Part shown: positions 11,071-23,001 of the stretch, one piece after another
Layout: every line of letters begins with the position of its first letter
Numbering within the stretch: the first letter of the stretch is position 1
Origin: Hypericum androsaemum
Lineage: Eukaryota > Streptophyta > Magnoliopsida > Malpighiales > Hypericaceae
Assembly: GCA_963995505.1 (NCBI GenBank)
Contig: OZ023193.1
Span: 1-64,000 of the forward strand
Length of the DNA stretch: 64,000 nt
Direction: 5' to 3'
Position numbers and translations under genes: made by a program
The notes under the pieces: generated by a model
Told to the model about the DNA's origin: nothing
Databases searched by the model: none
The model's input: the letters and a program-made list of their open reading frames with translations, nothing else

Positions 11071-14000
11071 ATGGCCGATAACGCTCCCTTGGACATTCAA
11101 CCGTTGGACGAGGGCGCTCCCCTTCCTCAAGAGGCGGTTCAAGAAGCGGCCCCCGAGGAGGACTCGGACCAACCTCCTATGGATTCAATTGAACTCCTGG
11201 ACGAGCCAGCTGTGCAACTGCCTCCTCCTCCTCCCCCGGTCCAGCTCACTTCTGGTCCCACCATCCAGACCAGTGCCCACGATCCAAGTGTACTTGCTAC
11301 CGGCATTCCGCAGCAGGAGGAGGAGGAGGAGACTCTTTTCGAACCCACCACCTCTGCCGCTGAGGTTGCCAAACTCCAAGATCCCAAAGATGAAGCTGTA
11401 ACGACAGACGCTAGCGCGGAATTGAAGTCTGAGGCTCAAGTGCTAAATGGGACTACTCCTGATCCCAAAGACCTTGCTTGTATTAAAAGTACTGAGGGCA
11501 GTGAAATTTGCCAGGGTGATGGCAATCAGCCAGCCACCCAAGCTGGCGATAATACTGAGGCCGGGCAGGAAACTAAACAAGGGCCGGACCAACCAGAAAC
11601 TGAGAAAGAGCAGGCGGAAGCCAAGTCAGTTGCAGGACATGAAGAAGTAGTTTCTATGACAACCCCTAACAACAAGTCATTTTATCAAGAGCTCTCTGCA
11701 GCTGAAGGGTATGAGTCCGGAACTGAGGAGGAACAAACAGCTTTCAGAAAGGATGTCGAGAGTTTCTACCGGGAAAATAACCTTGAATTTAAGGCTCCAA
11801 AGTTCTACAAAGAAGATCTCAATTTGCTCAAGTGAGGATTTCCTCCTTTCTATTCTTTTCTGGGCGTTGTTGCAGTGCAGAATTAACTTTCTTTTTCCCC
11901 CCTTTTTAACTATCTATGTTTGTCGTCCTTTTCCTGTTCCATTTAGGCTATGGAGAGCAGTTATTAAACTTGGAGGATATGAAGAGGTTTGTCAGTGTCT
12001 CTCACTTTCTTCCATCACCAAACCCATTGTGGAATTTTCCCTCGATTTTGTCTGTTGTAAACTCTGGATCCAACTTGTTTCTGCTCTAAAATGCTCACTG
12101 GCTCTTTTTTTTGTGCTTTTTTCTAGGTGACGTCATGCAAGTTATGGCGCAATGTGGGCGAATCATTCAGACCTCCAAAGTAAGGAACTACAACAATCTC
12201 TAGATTATGTCTTACTTGCTTGCACCTCTTTGGACAGTATAACCCTACAAAATAGGGCGTATGGTATGACCTCGCGTAACTGATGAACTGTGGCTGCTGG
12301 GTGGATTTTTTGAGAACTGACCGTTCTAGTTCTTGCTTGGTCCCAAACTTCTATTTGTGCATCTGTATAGCAATATGCCTCACATGTGATACTAGCAGCG
12401 TAGCACATATCTGTTTGTCTTATTTTTGTCTGACAATTATCTTGATTGTATACTCTTATTTCATTTGTCATTCGTTATTTATCGGAAATTTCTGCACGCT
12501 TGTACAGGACTTGTACTACTGTCTCGTGGACATTCAGAATTTTCTATGAGAAGGTTATGCTCTGAATTGTCAACTCACCCATTCCCCCCGTCATATTATT
12601 GCTTCTTACTGAAGGGTTCATGTCTTATCTACTGCAGGCATTGCTCGAATATGAAAAGAATAAATTGCGAAGTGGAGAGCTCCCCTTTTCTGATGGGCCC
12701 TTGCCAGAATCTTTGAAAACTGGAAGTCAGGTACTTTTAATATTCGCGCCATATATCATGCTGTAGACTTGAGGAGAGATAAATGTCCGACCTGCTTATG
12801 TTCAATGTTTTCTTTCTTCGTTTTTCCCCCAAGTAATATTAGTTTAAAAAAATTCCAACCATTAAGGTTTTGAATTTTAGTATGCTGGAAATGTTTTGTC
12901 CTAGTGTAGTCGCTAAATCCAATTTTTACTTTGTATTGAGCATGTGCCTTGTTTTCATTTAAAAACTATGTTCTTTTTTCCTTCTCCACTTAATGCCAGT
13001 GTGGATGGTCCTTTTGTCTATTTGGTTTTCAGGCCGGTGGTAGTCAAGCTCTTGGTTCTGGTAGAGCAAGGAGAGACGCCGCAGCTCGTGCTATGCAGGG
13101 TTGGCATTCACAGCGCCTTCTTGATAACGGTGAGGTTTGTCATCCAATCATTAAGGTGGGCTTAGACCTTCTTAGCTCTGTAAATATTAGCATGCATGAT
13201 TATGATTAGCTTGGCAACCGATGAAGCTACTTTATAATTTGGGCAAGGACATCAACGCTCCTAATTGTGTCTGAACTCGTGAACAACCATGTCATGTTTC
13301 TCAATCTTGATCCTGTTTGCCATTAGGATAAGAACTTGAGTTCTGCTGCAAAGGTTGACAACAAGCAGTTCAAGACAAATGGGGCAGGTAACTTCACCAC
13401 CCAGTATGCAGCTCTTCGATTGTTCATCTCCTTTCGTATCTTAACTGACCTTGCTGATTCAGGTCTGCTGAAGCGTAAAAAGCCATCGGGCGATGAGCAT
13501 GCTGTCAATATCACGCCCATTAAGACGATGAAGTTAGATTCAATGCCCTTTCTTTAATTAGTTCTTAGGAGTTAGTTAATGTCTCTTTTTTTGCTGAATT
13601 AGGAGTTAGTTAATGTCAAAAACTGAAGCTTTAAATTTCTTGTGTTACCAATTGCGTTGTATTTTGGCAGATCGGATACAATGGTTACTGAAATTGGCCC
13701 TCCCACTGAATGGGTGAAGATCAATATCCAAAAAACGGTACGTACGGATGTTTAGTTTTATGATGCTTAATATGCAAGGTCAGCTTCTTTTTCTGGTTAA
13801 TGGTTTTAATTGCTTTGTTGCTCCTGCAGAGTGAATGCTTCGAAATCTATGCGCTAGTTCCAGGGTTCCTACGAGAAGAGGTAATTTGAAGTCTAATTTT
13901 GTCGGTAACATTTGTGAATAATTGGTGCTGTACGCAAAGCACCCTGTAACTTTAGATCAAGGTAACCCAGCATGGGAAAAAAAAGTGGTTGTATCTGCCA

Positions 14001-14571
14001 ATTCTTTCTTTGCAAAAATGGGAGTTTGGCTTTTGCTAGTTCCTACGAAATTAACTACGGAGATAAGCCATGATTGGTAGTTTCCCTTGCATAATTTCAA
14101 CATGGCACTGGTAGAGTGTACTCTTCTTAACTTCTTTTTTTCTTGTGCATCAGGTGCATGTCCAGTCTGATCCAGCAGGGCGTGTGATTATATCCGGCCA
14201 ACCAAAGCAACTTGATAATCCTTGGGGCATCACCCCTTTCAAAAAGGTAGTTTAGAAATGACGTGAAGTGAAATCATTGTAGTTATTCTGTGCTCCTTTA
14301 TCTACGGAGAGGTGGTCAGTAACTAGCAAAAGGTTAAGATAGAGAACAATTTTCTTTATACATAGGAAAGATAGAGAACAAATACTGGAAAGAGAAAAAA
14401 CTTGTGTTAAGTTTTCAGGTACCCTTAGAACGGTATTGTTAATTTGGTTTTTTTTTGTGTGGACAGGTTGTGAGCTTACCTTGCAGAATCGATCCTCATC
14501 ACACATCTGCTGTGGTCACATTGCACGGCCAGTTGTTCGTGCGTGTCCCATTCGAGCAACAAGGTCATTAG
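11071..14571 (+). CDS. ARID5: ARID/BRIGHT domain protein with C-terminal alpha-crystallin-like domain (ARID5/ARID6-type), 520 aa
   Basis: Twelve coding exons: 11071-11831, 11947-11986, 12127-12179, 12508-12553, 12638-12730, 13033-13155, 13327-13387, 13463-13532, 13671-13737, 13830-13880, 14154-14246, 14467-14571. The sum of 1563 nt is in frame. The N-terminal 200 residues are acidic and low-complexity. The ARID DNA-binding domain spans the exon 1-4 junctions, with LKLWRAVIKLGGYEEV, CKLWRNVGESFRPPKTCTTV and FRIFYEKALLEYE. The C-terminus (about residues 410-520) has an HSP20/alpha-crystallin-like fold signature: INIQKT, FEIYALVPGF, VVSLPCRID and LFVRVPF. This domain order is that of Arabidopsis ARID5 and ARID6; ARID5 is known as a subunit of an ISWI chromatin-remodelling complex. 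All introns are GT-AG. It is convergent with the HMGR gene downstream. Confidence 0.9.
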
Positions 14572-15941
14572 GCTTTTCTCCGTGACATTGAACCGAACCA
14601 AACGAAGCCCACTACTTCTCAATTTCCCTTTGTAGGTGTTCTAGGTCGCACTTGTTTGTTTTGGAGCCGGAGACTAATTTTACTAGGATGGGGGCCTGTT
14701 GTGTATCTATGTAGCAGCGTGAAGCATCTGATCTGATCTAATATTTTAGAATCTGGATTGACAGATATGGTAGTTGTCCTACTCGTAGGTGTTGCGCAAT
14801 GGCCCAGCTTTTCGAGATGCAGCTTTTGTCACTGGATAGTTTTACCCATCTTCTGTAAAGATGTTAGCATACTAAATATTTTTTTTTATTGGTATTCTTT
14901 CTTTCCCTTGTTGTCCTACTCCTAGGTGTTGCAACTCCTGTGCTTGTTGGTCATGGTTTCCGTTCTCCTGGAATCGAAAATAGAGGTGAAGGAAGCAGTT
15001 TAGGTCTTAGTGGGGAATGAATGAGTGGAGGAGCAATGGAGCTTTGTTTTCTATAGCACTTACTGTGCATTCTTTTTTCACCATGCCATGATCGGCTAAT
15101 TGGTAGCCATTAATTAGGCCCCATGGATGCGCACGCAAATCAGAGAGAATTGGATATTCTTTGAGCTTATCTAAAGAGTGAGTGATTCTTTTACTAATGT
15201 TTGTACTAAAGATTTGAACTCAAAACTTAACCGAAAATGGACTCCAAGAGAATTGTACTCTCGCGCCGTATGACATTCTTGATAGGAGAGCTATGTCGTA
15301 CTTATTCTTTCCCAAGTGGATTTGATACGCGCCCAAATCCCTTCTTTTTCTTTTCTTTTCTTTTCTTCCCCCACTGAACCCTCTGCTCAGTGAGACCATT
15401 TATACACTAGGATGCAAGGATCAGTGGATTATACTGGAATTGTGTTGAGCAGAGACCATTTATACACTAGGATGCAAGGATCAGTGGATTATACTGGAAT
15501 TGTGTTGGGAGTAGGCCCTACGTAGTGATGGGAAAAAGATCCAGGAGCCTTTTTGAGTCCAACTATATACTACCTTGCAAATTTAGAAGCTCCAGTAAGA
15601 TAAGGGTCTGGATCTACTTATTTGATCTCATCATCATATGGATCTAGATTCGGATCATGCTCATAGAACATAAATTTAGACTATGCCCTAGTTAAATCCT
15701 CCTTAAACCAATATAAATTACATTTGTAAATACCATATTCATTATGCTATAGGAACCTGCAAACTCTGGCGATGATTGCTGGGAGGAGACGCACAATACA
15801 AACAAATTCCTCGCCATTTGTAAAATAAAAATCAGTATTTTACACTTGCATAGCTTCGGCATGTATACAGGAGGGACATGAACATAATAATGATGAACAG
15901 AGAACAGATAAAACAAGATATATCTTCCTCACTAATTAAGA
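14572..15941. other. Convergent spacer between ARID and HMGR genes
   Basis: It holds the 3' UTRs of the two converging genes. A 56-bp tandem duplication lies at 15392-15447 and 15452-15507 (listed separately) and a (CTTTT)n run near 15343-15365. No coding region was recognised. Confidence 0.6.
15392..15507. repeat. 56-bp tandem duplication, 60-bp period
   Basis: The block starting gagaccatttatacactagg is repeated exactly 60 bp downstream with identical sequence through gtgttg. Perfect identity suggests a recent duplication. It lies in the ARID-HMGR spacer. Confidence 0.9.
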
Positions 15942-17901
15942 TTAAGAAGCAGGTGGGTTGGAGGAGACATCTTTGCTGGATCTGTTGTATTTCATGTGGC
16001 TGTTGACAAGCTGCCCGGCTGCAATAGCGGACATGAGCGAGAGCTCCCCCGCGAGAACCGAGCCAGCTACAATCGTGGCCAGCATCCTGGCATTTGCTCC
16101 TGGAATCTCCTTGCTGGCACCCTTCACCCCTAGCAAGTTCAAGCACGCCGACTGCGATGCGAGCTGGGTGCCCCCTCCAACAGTCCCAACCTAATAAGAG
16201 GAGGAGGTACTAGTTTAATCAGATTCTTTCACAACAGTGCTACCTTGCTACTACTAGAATTGCTTCCAGCCATTCAGTACAAATGATTATGAGGCCATCG
16301 GGGTCGGAAATCGTTATCCCCAAGTCTTGTTAAAGATAGAAAAAATAAATGACAAGTGAATAACGTGGAGGAGATGCAGCATACTTCAATGCAAGGCATG
16401 GTGACGGAGACGTGGAGATCCTGACCACCATTGAGGGGTTCCATCATGGTGATACAGTGAGAACTCTCGACGTTCTGGCCGGGATCCTGGCCGGTGGCAA
16501 TGTAGATGGCAGTGACGATGTTACTGGCGTGCGCGTTGAAGCCACCCAGAGCCCCGGCCATGGCAGAGCCCGCGAGGTTCTTGAGCATGTTGAGCTCCAC
16601 CAAGGCCTCCACGCTGGTCTTGAGGAGGTTCTTCACCACGTCCCCCTTGATCACGGCCTCGCAAACCACGGACTTTCCCCTGCCCTCGATCCAGTTAACG
16701 GCTGCGGCCTTCTTGTCGGAGCAGAAGTTCCCTGATTGATTGAATTGATTGATATAATAAACATCTCTTCTTTTTTTTCCCATGAGTCAACAAAAATTAA
16801 TGATAAGCTAGCTAATGAGTTGATACCGGAGATGCCGATGACGTGCATGTCGGGGAAGTCGGCGCGGAGGAGGTCGAGGACGTTCTGGACGCCCTTGGAG
16901 ACCATGTTCATCCCCATGGCGTCCCCGGTGGAGCAGGAGAAGCGGAGGTAGAGGTTCTTGCCGGCGATGGCGCAGCGGACCCCCTGGAGGCGGGCGAAGC
17001 GGCTGGAGCGGTTGAAGGCGAGGGAGACGGCGTCCCATCGGAGGGGGTCCTCCAGGTAGAGCTTGAGACGGGCGGCGCGGGCGGCGCTGGGGAGGCTGAC
17101 GACGGGGGCGCGGGTCATGGCGTCGCGGAGGACGACGCTGTGGGCCCCGCCGGAGAGGAGGATGGCCTTGCAGCCGCGGTTGGTGCTGGCGACGAGGGTG
17201 CCCTCGGTGGTGGCCATGGGGACCCGGTGCTCCCTCCCGTCCAGCACCAGCGGGCCCACCACCCCCACCGGCACCTGCACGTACCCCACCGGCATCTCGC
17301 AGCACTGCCCCAGGATCGCCTCGTAGTCGAACCCCTCCACCGGAAGCCCCGAGAGCGACCGCCCCGTCACCCGCTGCAGGGCCTCCCGCCGGACCCCCAC
17401 CGACCGACGGCAGTCCCCAAGGCGGGACTCGAGGGCGTAGGAGGGCAAGGCGCCGGAGACCACGGACTGGACGATCTCCTCGTCGGAGTCGGCCTTCAGG
17501 AGGTCGATGTCGTCGGGGAGGTCGGCCTTGGGTTGGGCACAGGGGAGGTCGGCCTTGGGTTGGGCACAGGGGAGGTCAATGTCGATGTCGTCTTCTTCTA
17601 AGGTGTAGGGGTGGTCGCCGGGGCGGAGGAAGAGGGAGTGGACAAAGTCGAGGCCGAAGAAGGAGAGGAGGTAGAGGAAGGAGGCGAGGAAGGCGAGGAG
17701 GGCGAGGAGGTCGGAGAGGGTTAGGAGGTGGAGGGGTGTGGCCGTACGGATCTTCTCCCTCCATCGGCCCAGCAAAAAGTAGACGAGCGAGAAGAATAGG
17801 CCGAAGAACACGGCGTTGCCTATGTATACGGGGAGGGAGAGAGGGGCCTCCTCATCCACCTCCGCCGCCGCCTTTCCCTTCGCCGCCGCCGCCTTGCTCA
17901 T
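15942..17901 (-). CDS. HMGR: 3-hydroxy-3-methylglutaryl-CoA reductase, 556 aa, three exons
   Basis: Exons are 17901-16827, 16731-16385 and 16190-15942; the sum of 1671 nt is in frame. HMGR reduces HMG-CoA to mevalonate with two NADPH, the key step of the cytosolic isoprenoid pathway, and sits in the ER membrane. The N-terminus has two hydrophobic spans (about residues 24-45 and 62-85), then a short acidic linker, then the catalytic domain. Visible motifs are [38 protein letters not shown], the catalytic-lysine segment [23 protein letters not shown] and the NADPH-loop area. The length is typical of plant HMGRs. Exon 1 is very GC-rich, giving long spurious antisense frames. The linker contains a perfect 27-bp tandem repeat. 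All parts look intact, and a (GA)n/(TC)n tract precedes the start codon. Confidence 0.96.
17517..17570 (-). repeat. Perfect 27-bp tandem repeat in the HMGR linker
   Basis: Two identical 27-bp units (17517-17543 and 17544-17570) encode the nonapeptide CAQPKADLP twice in the variable linker between the membrane spans and the catalytic domain. It keeps the frame. Confidence 0.9.
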
Positions 17902-19187
17902 CTCTCTCTCTCTCTCCTCTCCTCGGTATCAACCACCCACCGACCCCAATAACAAGGCAATAGCAGAGATCAAAATAAATACTAAATAGGCAGCGGTTGC
18001 GTCTGTAATTTCGTATTGTTGTTACTTATTCCTATTTATAGGGGGAATGGTGGCTGCCACGTGTACACCATAAATATAATGGTCAAGTCAAAGCATCCTT
18101 TTTTCCTCGGAGAGATCAAAAATCAAATCTTAATTAAATTAGAGAAAAAAAAAACCCACTCCCTACCCAAAGGTTCCACACTTAGTAAATTAGTTCTTAG
18201 ATTAAAAAATTAAATTAGATTAGCAATTTATTTTACCAATTTAATTAAATTATAAATGAGATTATCAAAAAATTTATACCTCACATTAAAACTCTAAAAT
18301 AATAAATATCCCACCTCACATTAAAAACCTCTAGCCATAGCAAAAAAAAACTCCAACATGTGCATTAAAAATAAAAAACCAAGAGTACAAGAAATTTCCA
18401 AGGCCATGCTAGTCATGAACTTTGACAAGAAATTTCTACAAACTATAAATTTCTATAAAAAAACCAAGAGTACAAGAAATTTCCAAGGCCAGCAGGGTAT
18501 GGGGTTTTCTCCAAAAACCCTAAACCGCGTCTGCTGCTTTTTTATAGACCGAACACGCTAGGAACGATTAAGCTCTGATTACTAACAGATGCAAAGGGAG
18601 CACATGAATAGGCAATCATGAATTCTTTGATTCTGCAGAATACCGGAAACGGGTTATAGTCTTCATCCGTTGATTCTAAGAATACTGGAAGGTGACAAGA
18701 ATAAAGAAAACCCTTATATTTTTATTTATCAACTAATCAACTAAAAAAACCTATTATATAGAATTCTACCATAAATCAAAATTTTAATAATTTTATGGTT
18801 TATTTTTTTTGTGTTAAAGATGGGTTAGGGTTAAGGTTAAAAGGGAAAATAAATGCTAAATTCGGCATTCTCTCTTTCCGAATGGCCAATCGGATGACCT
18901 AACCACGTGTCGAACATTTTTTCCTATGTGAACACCAGATTGGTAATAGTTTTGAAATCGACCTCAAAGTCGATGTTGTTACCAGTTCTAACACATGATA
19001 GGGAAAAAAATTCGTCTTCTTCTTCTTGTTGTTTTCTCCGTCTCTCTCATATTAAATTGGAATGCCTGATTGGTTGTTTGCTTGCATATGTATGTATAAT
19101 AAAAGCACACAAATGTAAGAAAAAACGAGTTATAAATTGATGATGATGATGAGCTGTTGATTGTTACTGATCAGAGAGATTAAACTG
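17902..19187. other. HMGR upstream spacer
   Basis: It contains the HMGR promoter side (TC-rich tract directly upstream; a CCACGTG-containing stretch near 18057) and AT-rich sequence beyond. A 28-bp direct repeat beginning ccaagagtacaagaaatttc occurs at about 18378 and 18463. No coding region was seen. Confidence 0.5.
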
Positions 19188-19418
19188 GGGCATGGATTCA
19201 GTAGGGACAAGGGATAGTCCCCACTCATAGAGACTAAAGGGAGTGAAGAGATAATTTGAACAATAAAATTATATTCAGAAGTAATATTGGAACATTAGCA
19301 AAAGCAAATGAGAGAGAAATAATTAATTAGTTTTCCTAAACCCAAAATCCTACTATTGATTGACTCTTCACATTCTTCTTCCTTTCAAAATTTAAAATTA
19401 TCAACTCAAGAAAACCGA

Positions 19419-19839
19419 TGGTCTTCAAAATACGACCCGGAGTCGACCCGAATTTTGGATCGTACTCTGGGTCAACCAGTTCGACTAGACGAACCACCGA
19501 TCGGACCAAATTTTTTAATTTAAAAAATAAATATATTTATATATAATCTAGGTATAATTGTACATGTAATCGCATACATACCTAAAAAATATTACATTTT
19601 TCATCAAAAATATTAGAATATAACAAATAGGAATATTAGACCGGGTCGGACCGGATATGTACTTTTTTATTAAAAAAATTTGGGTGAACCACCCCGGGTT
19701 GGTCAGATTTTTGGTCTGACCATTTGGTCCGACCAAATTTAGTTCGGTTCGCAAAGTAATCATTTTTGGGTCAAAACCCGGTATGTCTTTACACTCGTAT
19801 CCTAGTCAGACTAGTCGGCCCGCATATTTTAAAATCCAG
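19419..19839. mobile_element. MITE-like insert related to the hAT MITE at 22337
   Basis: The left arm (tggtcttcaaaatacgaccc) and right arm (inverted tggattttaaaatatgcggg) are imperfect inverted copies. The blocks gacccgga, gggtcaacc and ggtcggaccg are shared with the element at 22337-22791. The target duplication is not clear. Confidence 0.45.
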
Positions 19840-19859
19840 AGGACGACGACACACAAACC

Positions 19860-20560
19860 ACTATTTGTAAACATGCTAACCACTATACCAATATCACTAC
19901 ACATGCAAACCAATATCACTACATATGAAAACAAATATAACTATATATGAAAACCACTATCGCTACACATGCAAACCAATATCGCTACATACCAAAACCA
20001 ATATCCCAACATTCGAAAACCAATATCACTACACATGCAAACCAATATCGCTACACATGAAAACTATTATCGCTACACATGCAAACCAATATCACTATAT
20101 ACGAAAACCAATGTCCCAGCATACAAAAACCAATATCCCAACATACGAAAATCAATATCCCAACATCCGAAAATAAATATACGAAAACCAATATCCAAAA
20201 ACCAATATATGAAAACTACTATATACAAAAACCAGTATCACTAAACACGCAAACCATTATCACTCGACATGGAAACCAGCGTCAATTAACATGCTAACCA
20301 ATACCAGTGAACATGCGAACCACTATCACCACAAGTGCAAACTACTATTAGTAAATATGCTAACCACTATAAGTAAACGTGCGAACCAATATCATTAAAT
20401 ATGAAAACTAATATCATTACATTTGAAAACCAGTATCATTAAATATGAAAACCAATGTCATTACATCTGAAAACCAGTATCACTACATCTGAAAACTACT
20501 ATCATTACATCCAAAAATCTGTATCAATATACAAATATACCAATACAAAAAATACTATTG
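19860..20560. repeat. 22-24 bp minisatellite array (accaatatcactacacatgc)
   Basis: About 25-30 imperfect copies of units like aaaccaatatcactacacatg run head to tail. Unit length drifts between about 20 and 24 bp. The same unit in reverse complement occurs at about 47800-47910 inside the P450-borne element, so it belongs to this transposon family. Confidence 0.85.
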
Positions 20561-20579
20561 TACAAATACAAAAATATCA

Positions 20580-20990
20580 TGGTGGTAAACATGATGTTCA
20601 TGATGTTCATGGCGCAGACGCAGCCGAAGAGGTAGCAGAAGAGGCCATCGGTGGCGACGTCGAGAATGTTGGTACGGACAGAGCCGGCCAGATCATGGTG
20701 AATCCGAGCTACATGGAGAAGACGATGTAGGTAAAAAAGAGAAGGAAGGAGTTGTCGACGGCGTACCAAAAAAAAGAAAAGAAAGACGAAGAGACGAAGA
20801 GAAGAAGAGTGGCGAGAGGGGATACCTGGAAGCGGGCGAGATCGGCGTCGAACTTCTTCCCATTGAAGGTGGTTCCAGTGAACAAGAATGAGAAGAGAGG
20901 CAAAGGGGAGAAGGGGTTGGGTTTAGGGTTAGAGAGAGAGAGAGGAAAAGGAAGTGACCAGGAAAGAGAGGGGAAGAGGAAAAAATATAT
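20580..20990 (-). pseudogene. Captured AMT1-type ammonium transporter fragment
   Basis: On the minus strand one frame reads WYAVDNSFLLFFTYIVFSM, then a stop, then LGFTM. Another frame reads AGSVRTNILDVATDGLFCYL then FGC. These match the first membrane helices of AMT1 transporters (family pattern AVD..YLLFSAYLVFAMQLGFAM...AGSVR...TN.LDAAAGGLFYYLFG). It is broken by a stop and frameshifts and is a few dozen codons long. AMT1 proteins import ammonium across the plasma membrane; this piece cannot. It sits inside a MULE. Confidence 0.7.
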
Positions 20991-21206
20991 GGTCAAAAAG
21001 TAGAATTAATGTGGAATCAATGTGGGCGGCAGAATTAATGTGGGTGGAATCTTAGTTGGCACTTTTTGAGATATATGATCAAAAATACCCTTCGTGTGAT
21101 ATTGACCATCAGATCAATTTTTTTAATTAAAAAATAGATCCAAAAGCTCTGAATCAGTCCTCTCCATGGGGACAACTTTTTAGTAGTCCCCACACAATCC
21201 AAAACC

Positions 21207-22336
21207 ATTAAGCTGATTGATGATCATATGCATGCATTAATTGGTCCACCAAGAATTAGTTCCAACTACCTTATGCGATCCATCATCTTACGTGTCTATT
21301 AATTAAGTTGTACGCTCCCCTGACCCCTTCCATTTTCTTCTCTCATAACCCAATTCCATTAGCTATGTAAATGTTTACACCAAAATTAAAATTAACAGAA
21401 TTTGAACCCTAAATTTTTTACAATTTGTTCAAATTTTGTGCTTCTTTGGCAAAAAAATACCAACATAGAAATTCGCCTCACTTTTTAAGAAAAGAAATAT
21501 TAGAATAAACCGCAAAAGTAGTGTGTATAGTAAGTTTTGATATAGTAGATAGGTAGTAGAGTTTTATCTAGTATTTTTTTTAATAAGTAATTTATATATA
21601 TATATATATTAAATGTAGAAATATTTACATTGACATTTTGTGTTCACCTCCTTCCCAAAAGTAAGGATCCCCACCTCCCCTGATCCCATCTAATGCGTCA
21701 AACCAAACAACAAAGAGCGTGCAATGCATAATGAGAGTTTGATGAAGCTACTTGATAAAGTAGATTTTTTATCGTGATCAGAGTCACTCTCCACCATATT
21801 TTTTTATACCATTAAAGTAAGTACTCTTTGATATGTTTGATGTAGTTGAAATAATTATTTTTGGTGATTGAGATACTAGCAGACCGTGTTTCTTCGAAGT
21901 AATGTGATCCATGCAATATTAAGCCAATCAGCTTCAAATCTAATTGAGAAGAGGACAGCCGATCAGATTCCTTAATAATATAAAGCCAGATCAAAAACTG
22001 ATTGTACAGTAGGTGTAGACTTGAACCCTAATAATGTAACCAAACCAAACAACCAGTGGGAATATCATCAAGTCATGTCGCATGAGGAAGAATTCAATTA
22101 ATAAACTTCCACCTTTCTTCTTTTTCTTCCCCACCGGGCTCCTCCTGAAAAGTACTTTTTGTATTATTATGTAGAATAGGATAGAATATAATAGAATAGA
22201 AGAGAGGAGAAGAGAGCGAGGTGCACTAAGCTCATTGGGCGCAAATTAAATGGAGAAGGGAGGTTAGAGGTAGCTAACATTACAGTTGGGCACAAAGGAC
22301 ACTACGGGGTCTCTTAATCTTCTTCTCACTAAAAGA
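21207..22336. other. AT-rich spacer, no gene seen
   Basis: It includes a (TA)n run near 21593-21610 and a stretch near 21800-21840 (tataccattaaagtaagtac) that resembles 60019-60040, so another dispersed repeat is likely. No coding region was recognised. Confidence 0.5.
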
Positions 22337-22791
22337 CATTGTTTTCGAGACGGCGGTCTGACCGGTCGGACCGCGAATTGGAGCCAATAGTGGGTCAAAA
22401 AATCAAGTTCGAACGGTTACCTAACGAACCAGAAGATTTCTGGTCAGACCGGGCGGTTGGCTCGGATTTTTGACCCGGAAAAATCCGGTTCGTTAGGTTT
22501 GACCAAAAAATCAACCCAAAGACTAGATTTCACCCAACCCAACCCAAAAAAATCAGATTTTATACTCGATTTTTCTAAATCAACACGAAATAAACTAAAT
22601 CCACAAAGATAATTATACTAAATATGAAATAAATTTACCAATATTTCAAGAATATTAATTTTTAAACCTATTATTTACTAAATATATATAATAAATTACC
22701 GGTCCGACTGCCGGTTTGACTGGTCGGACCGGTTGACCCGGAGAACGGACCAAAATCCGGGTCGCTCTCCGGGTCATTTTTGAAAACAATG
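22337..22791. mobile_element. hAT-type MITE with perfect 8-bp target duplication
   Basis: The termini are CATTGTTTTC and its exact inverse GAAAACAATG, flanked by CTAAAAGA at 22329-22336 and 22792-22799. The arms carry longer imperfect inverted similarity (gacccgga, accggtc). An 8-bp duplication and short TIR fit the hAT superfamily. It is 455 bp with no coding capacity. Confidence 0.9.
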
Positions 22792-23001
22792 CTAAAAGAT
22801 ACAATATGTACATAATACATGGCATCAATGGTCCTTTAGGAATCTACAGGTACTCTGGCGAATATATGTAATGGGAACTTGTTACGGGGTGCTCTTTTTT
22901 TCATCATGATTTATTCCACAGAATTTTAACGTAAGAGTTTTTTAGTAAGACTCGTGATTGTAACCGCGTAACTGAAACTCCTACTATTTACATAATATGT
23001 A

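Larger units (their letters stand above)
19188..21206. mobile_element. 2-kb MULE with internal minisatellite and a captured ammonium-transporter fragment
   Basis: Ends: the left reads gggcatggattcagtaggg and the right inverted reads ggttttggattgtgtgggg. The flanks are ATTAAACTG (19179-19187) and ATTAAGCTG (21207-21215), a 9-bp duplication with one mismatch. A second repeated pair of MITE-like arms lies inside at about 19419-19839. A 22-24 bp minisatellite (about 19860-20560) and a captured AMT1 piece (20580-20990) fill the rest. The terminal family is shared with the element inside the P450 at 47681-47955. Confidence 0.75.

Noticed and set aside
16843..17601. 252-aa open frame on the plus strand opposite HMGR
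   Set aside because: GC-rich codon bias of HMGR exon 1 removes stops on the other strand; sequence is G/E/V repeats without family resemblance.
19860..20560. CRISPR-like array
   Set aside because: Repeats are imperfect, directly abutting, without unique spacers, and in a eukaryotic transposon.
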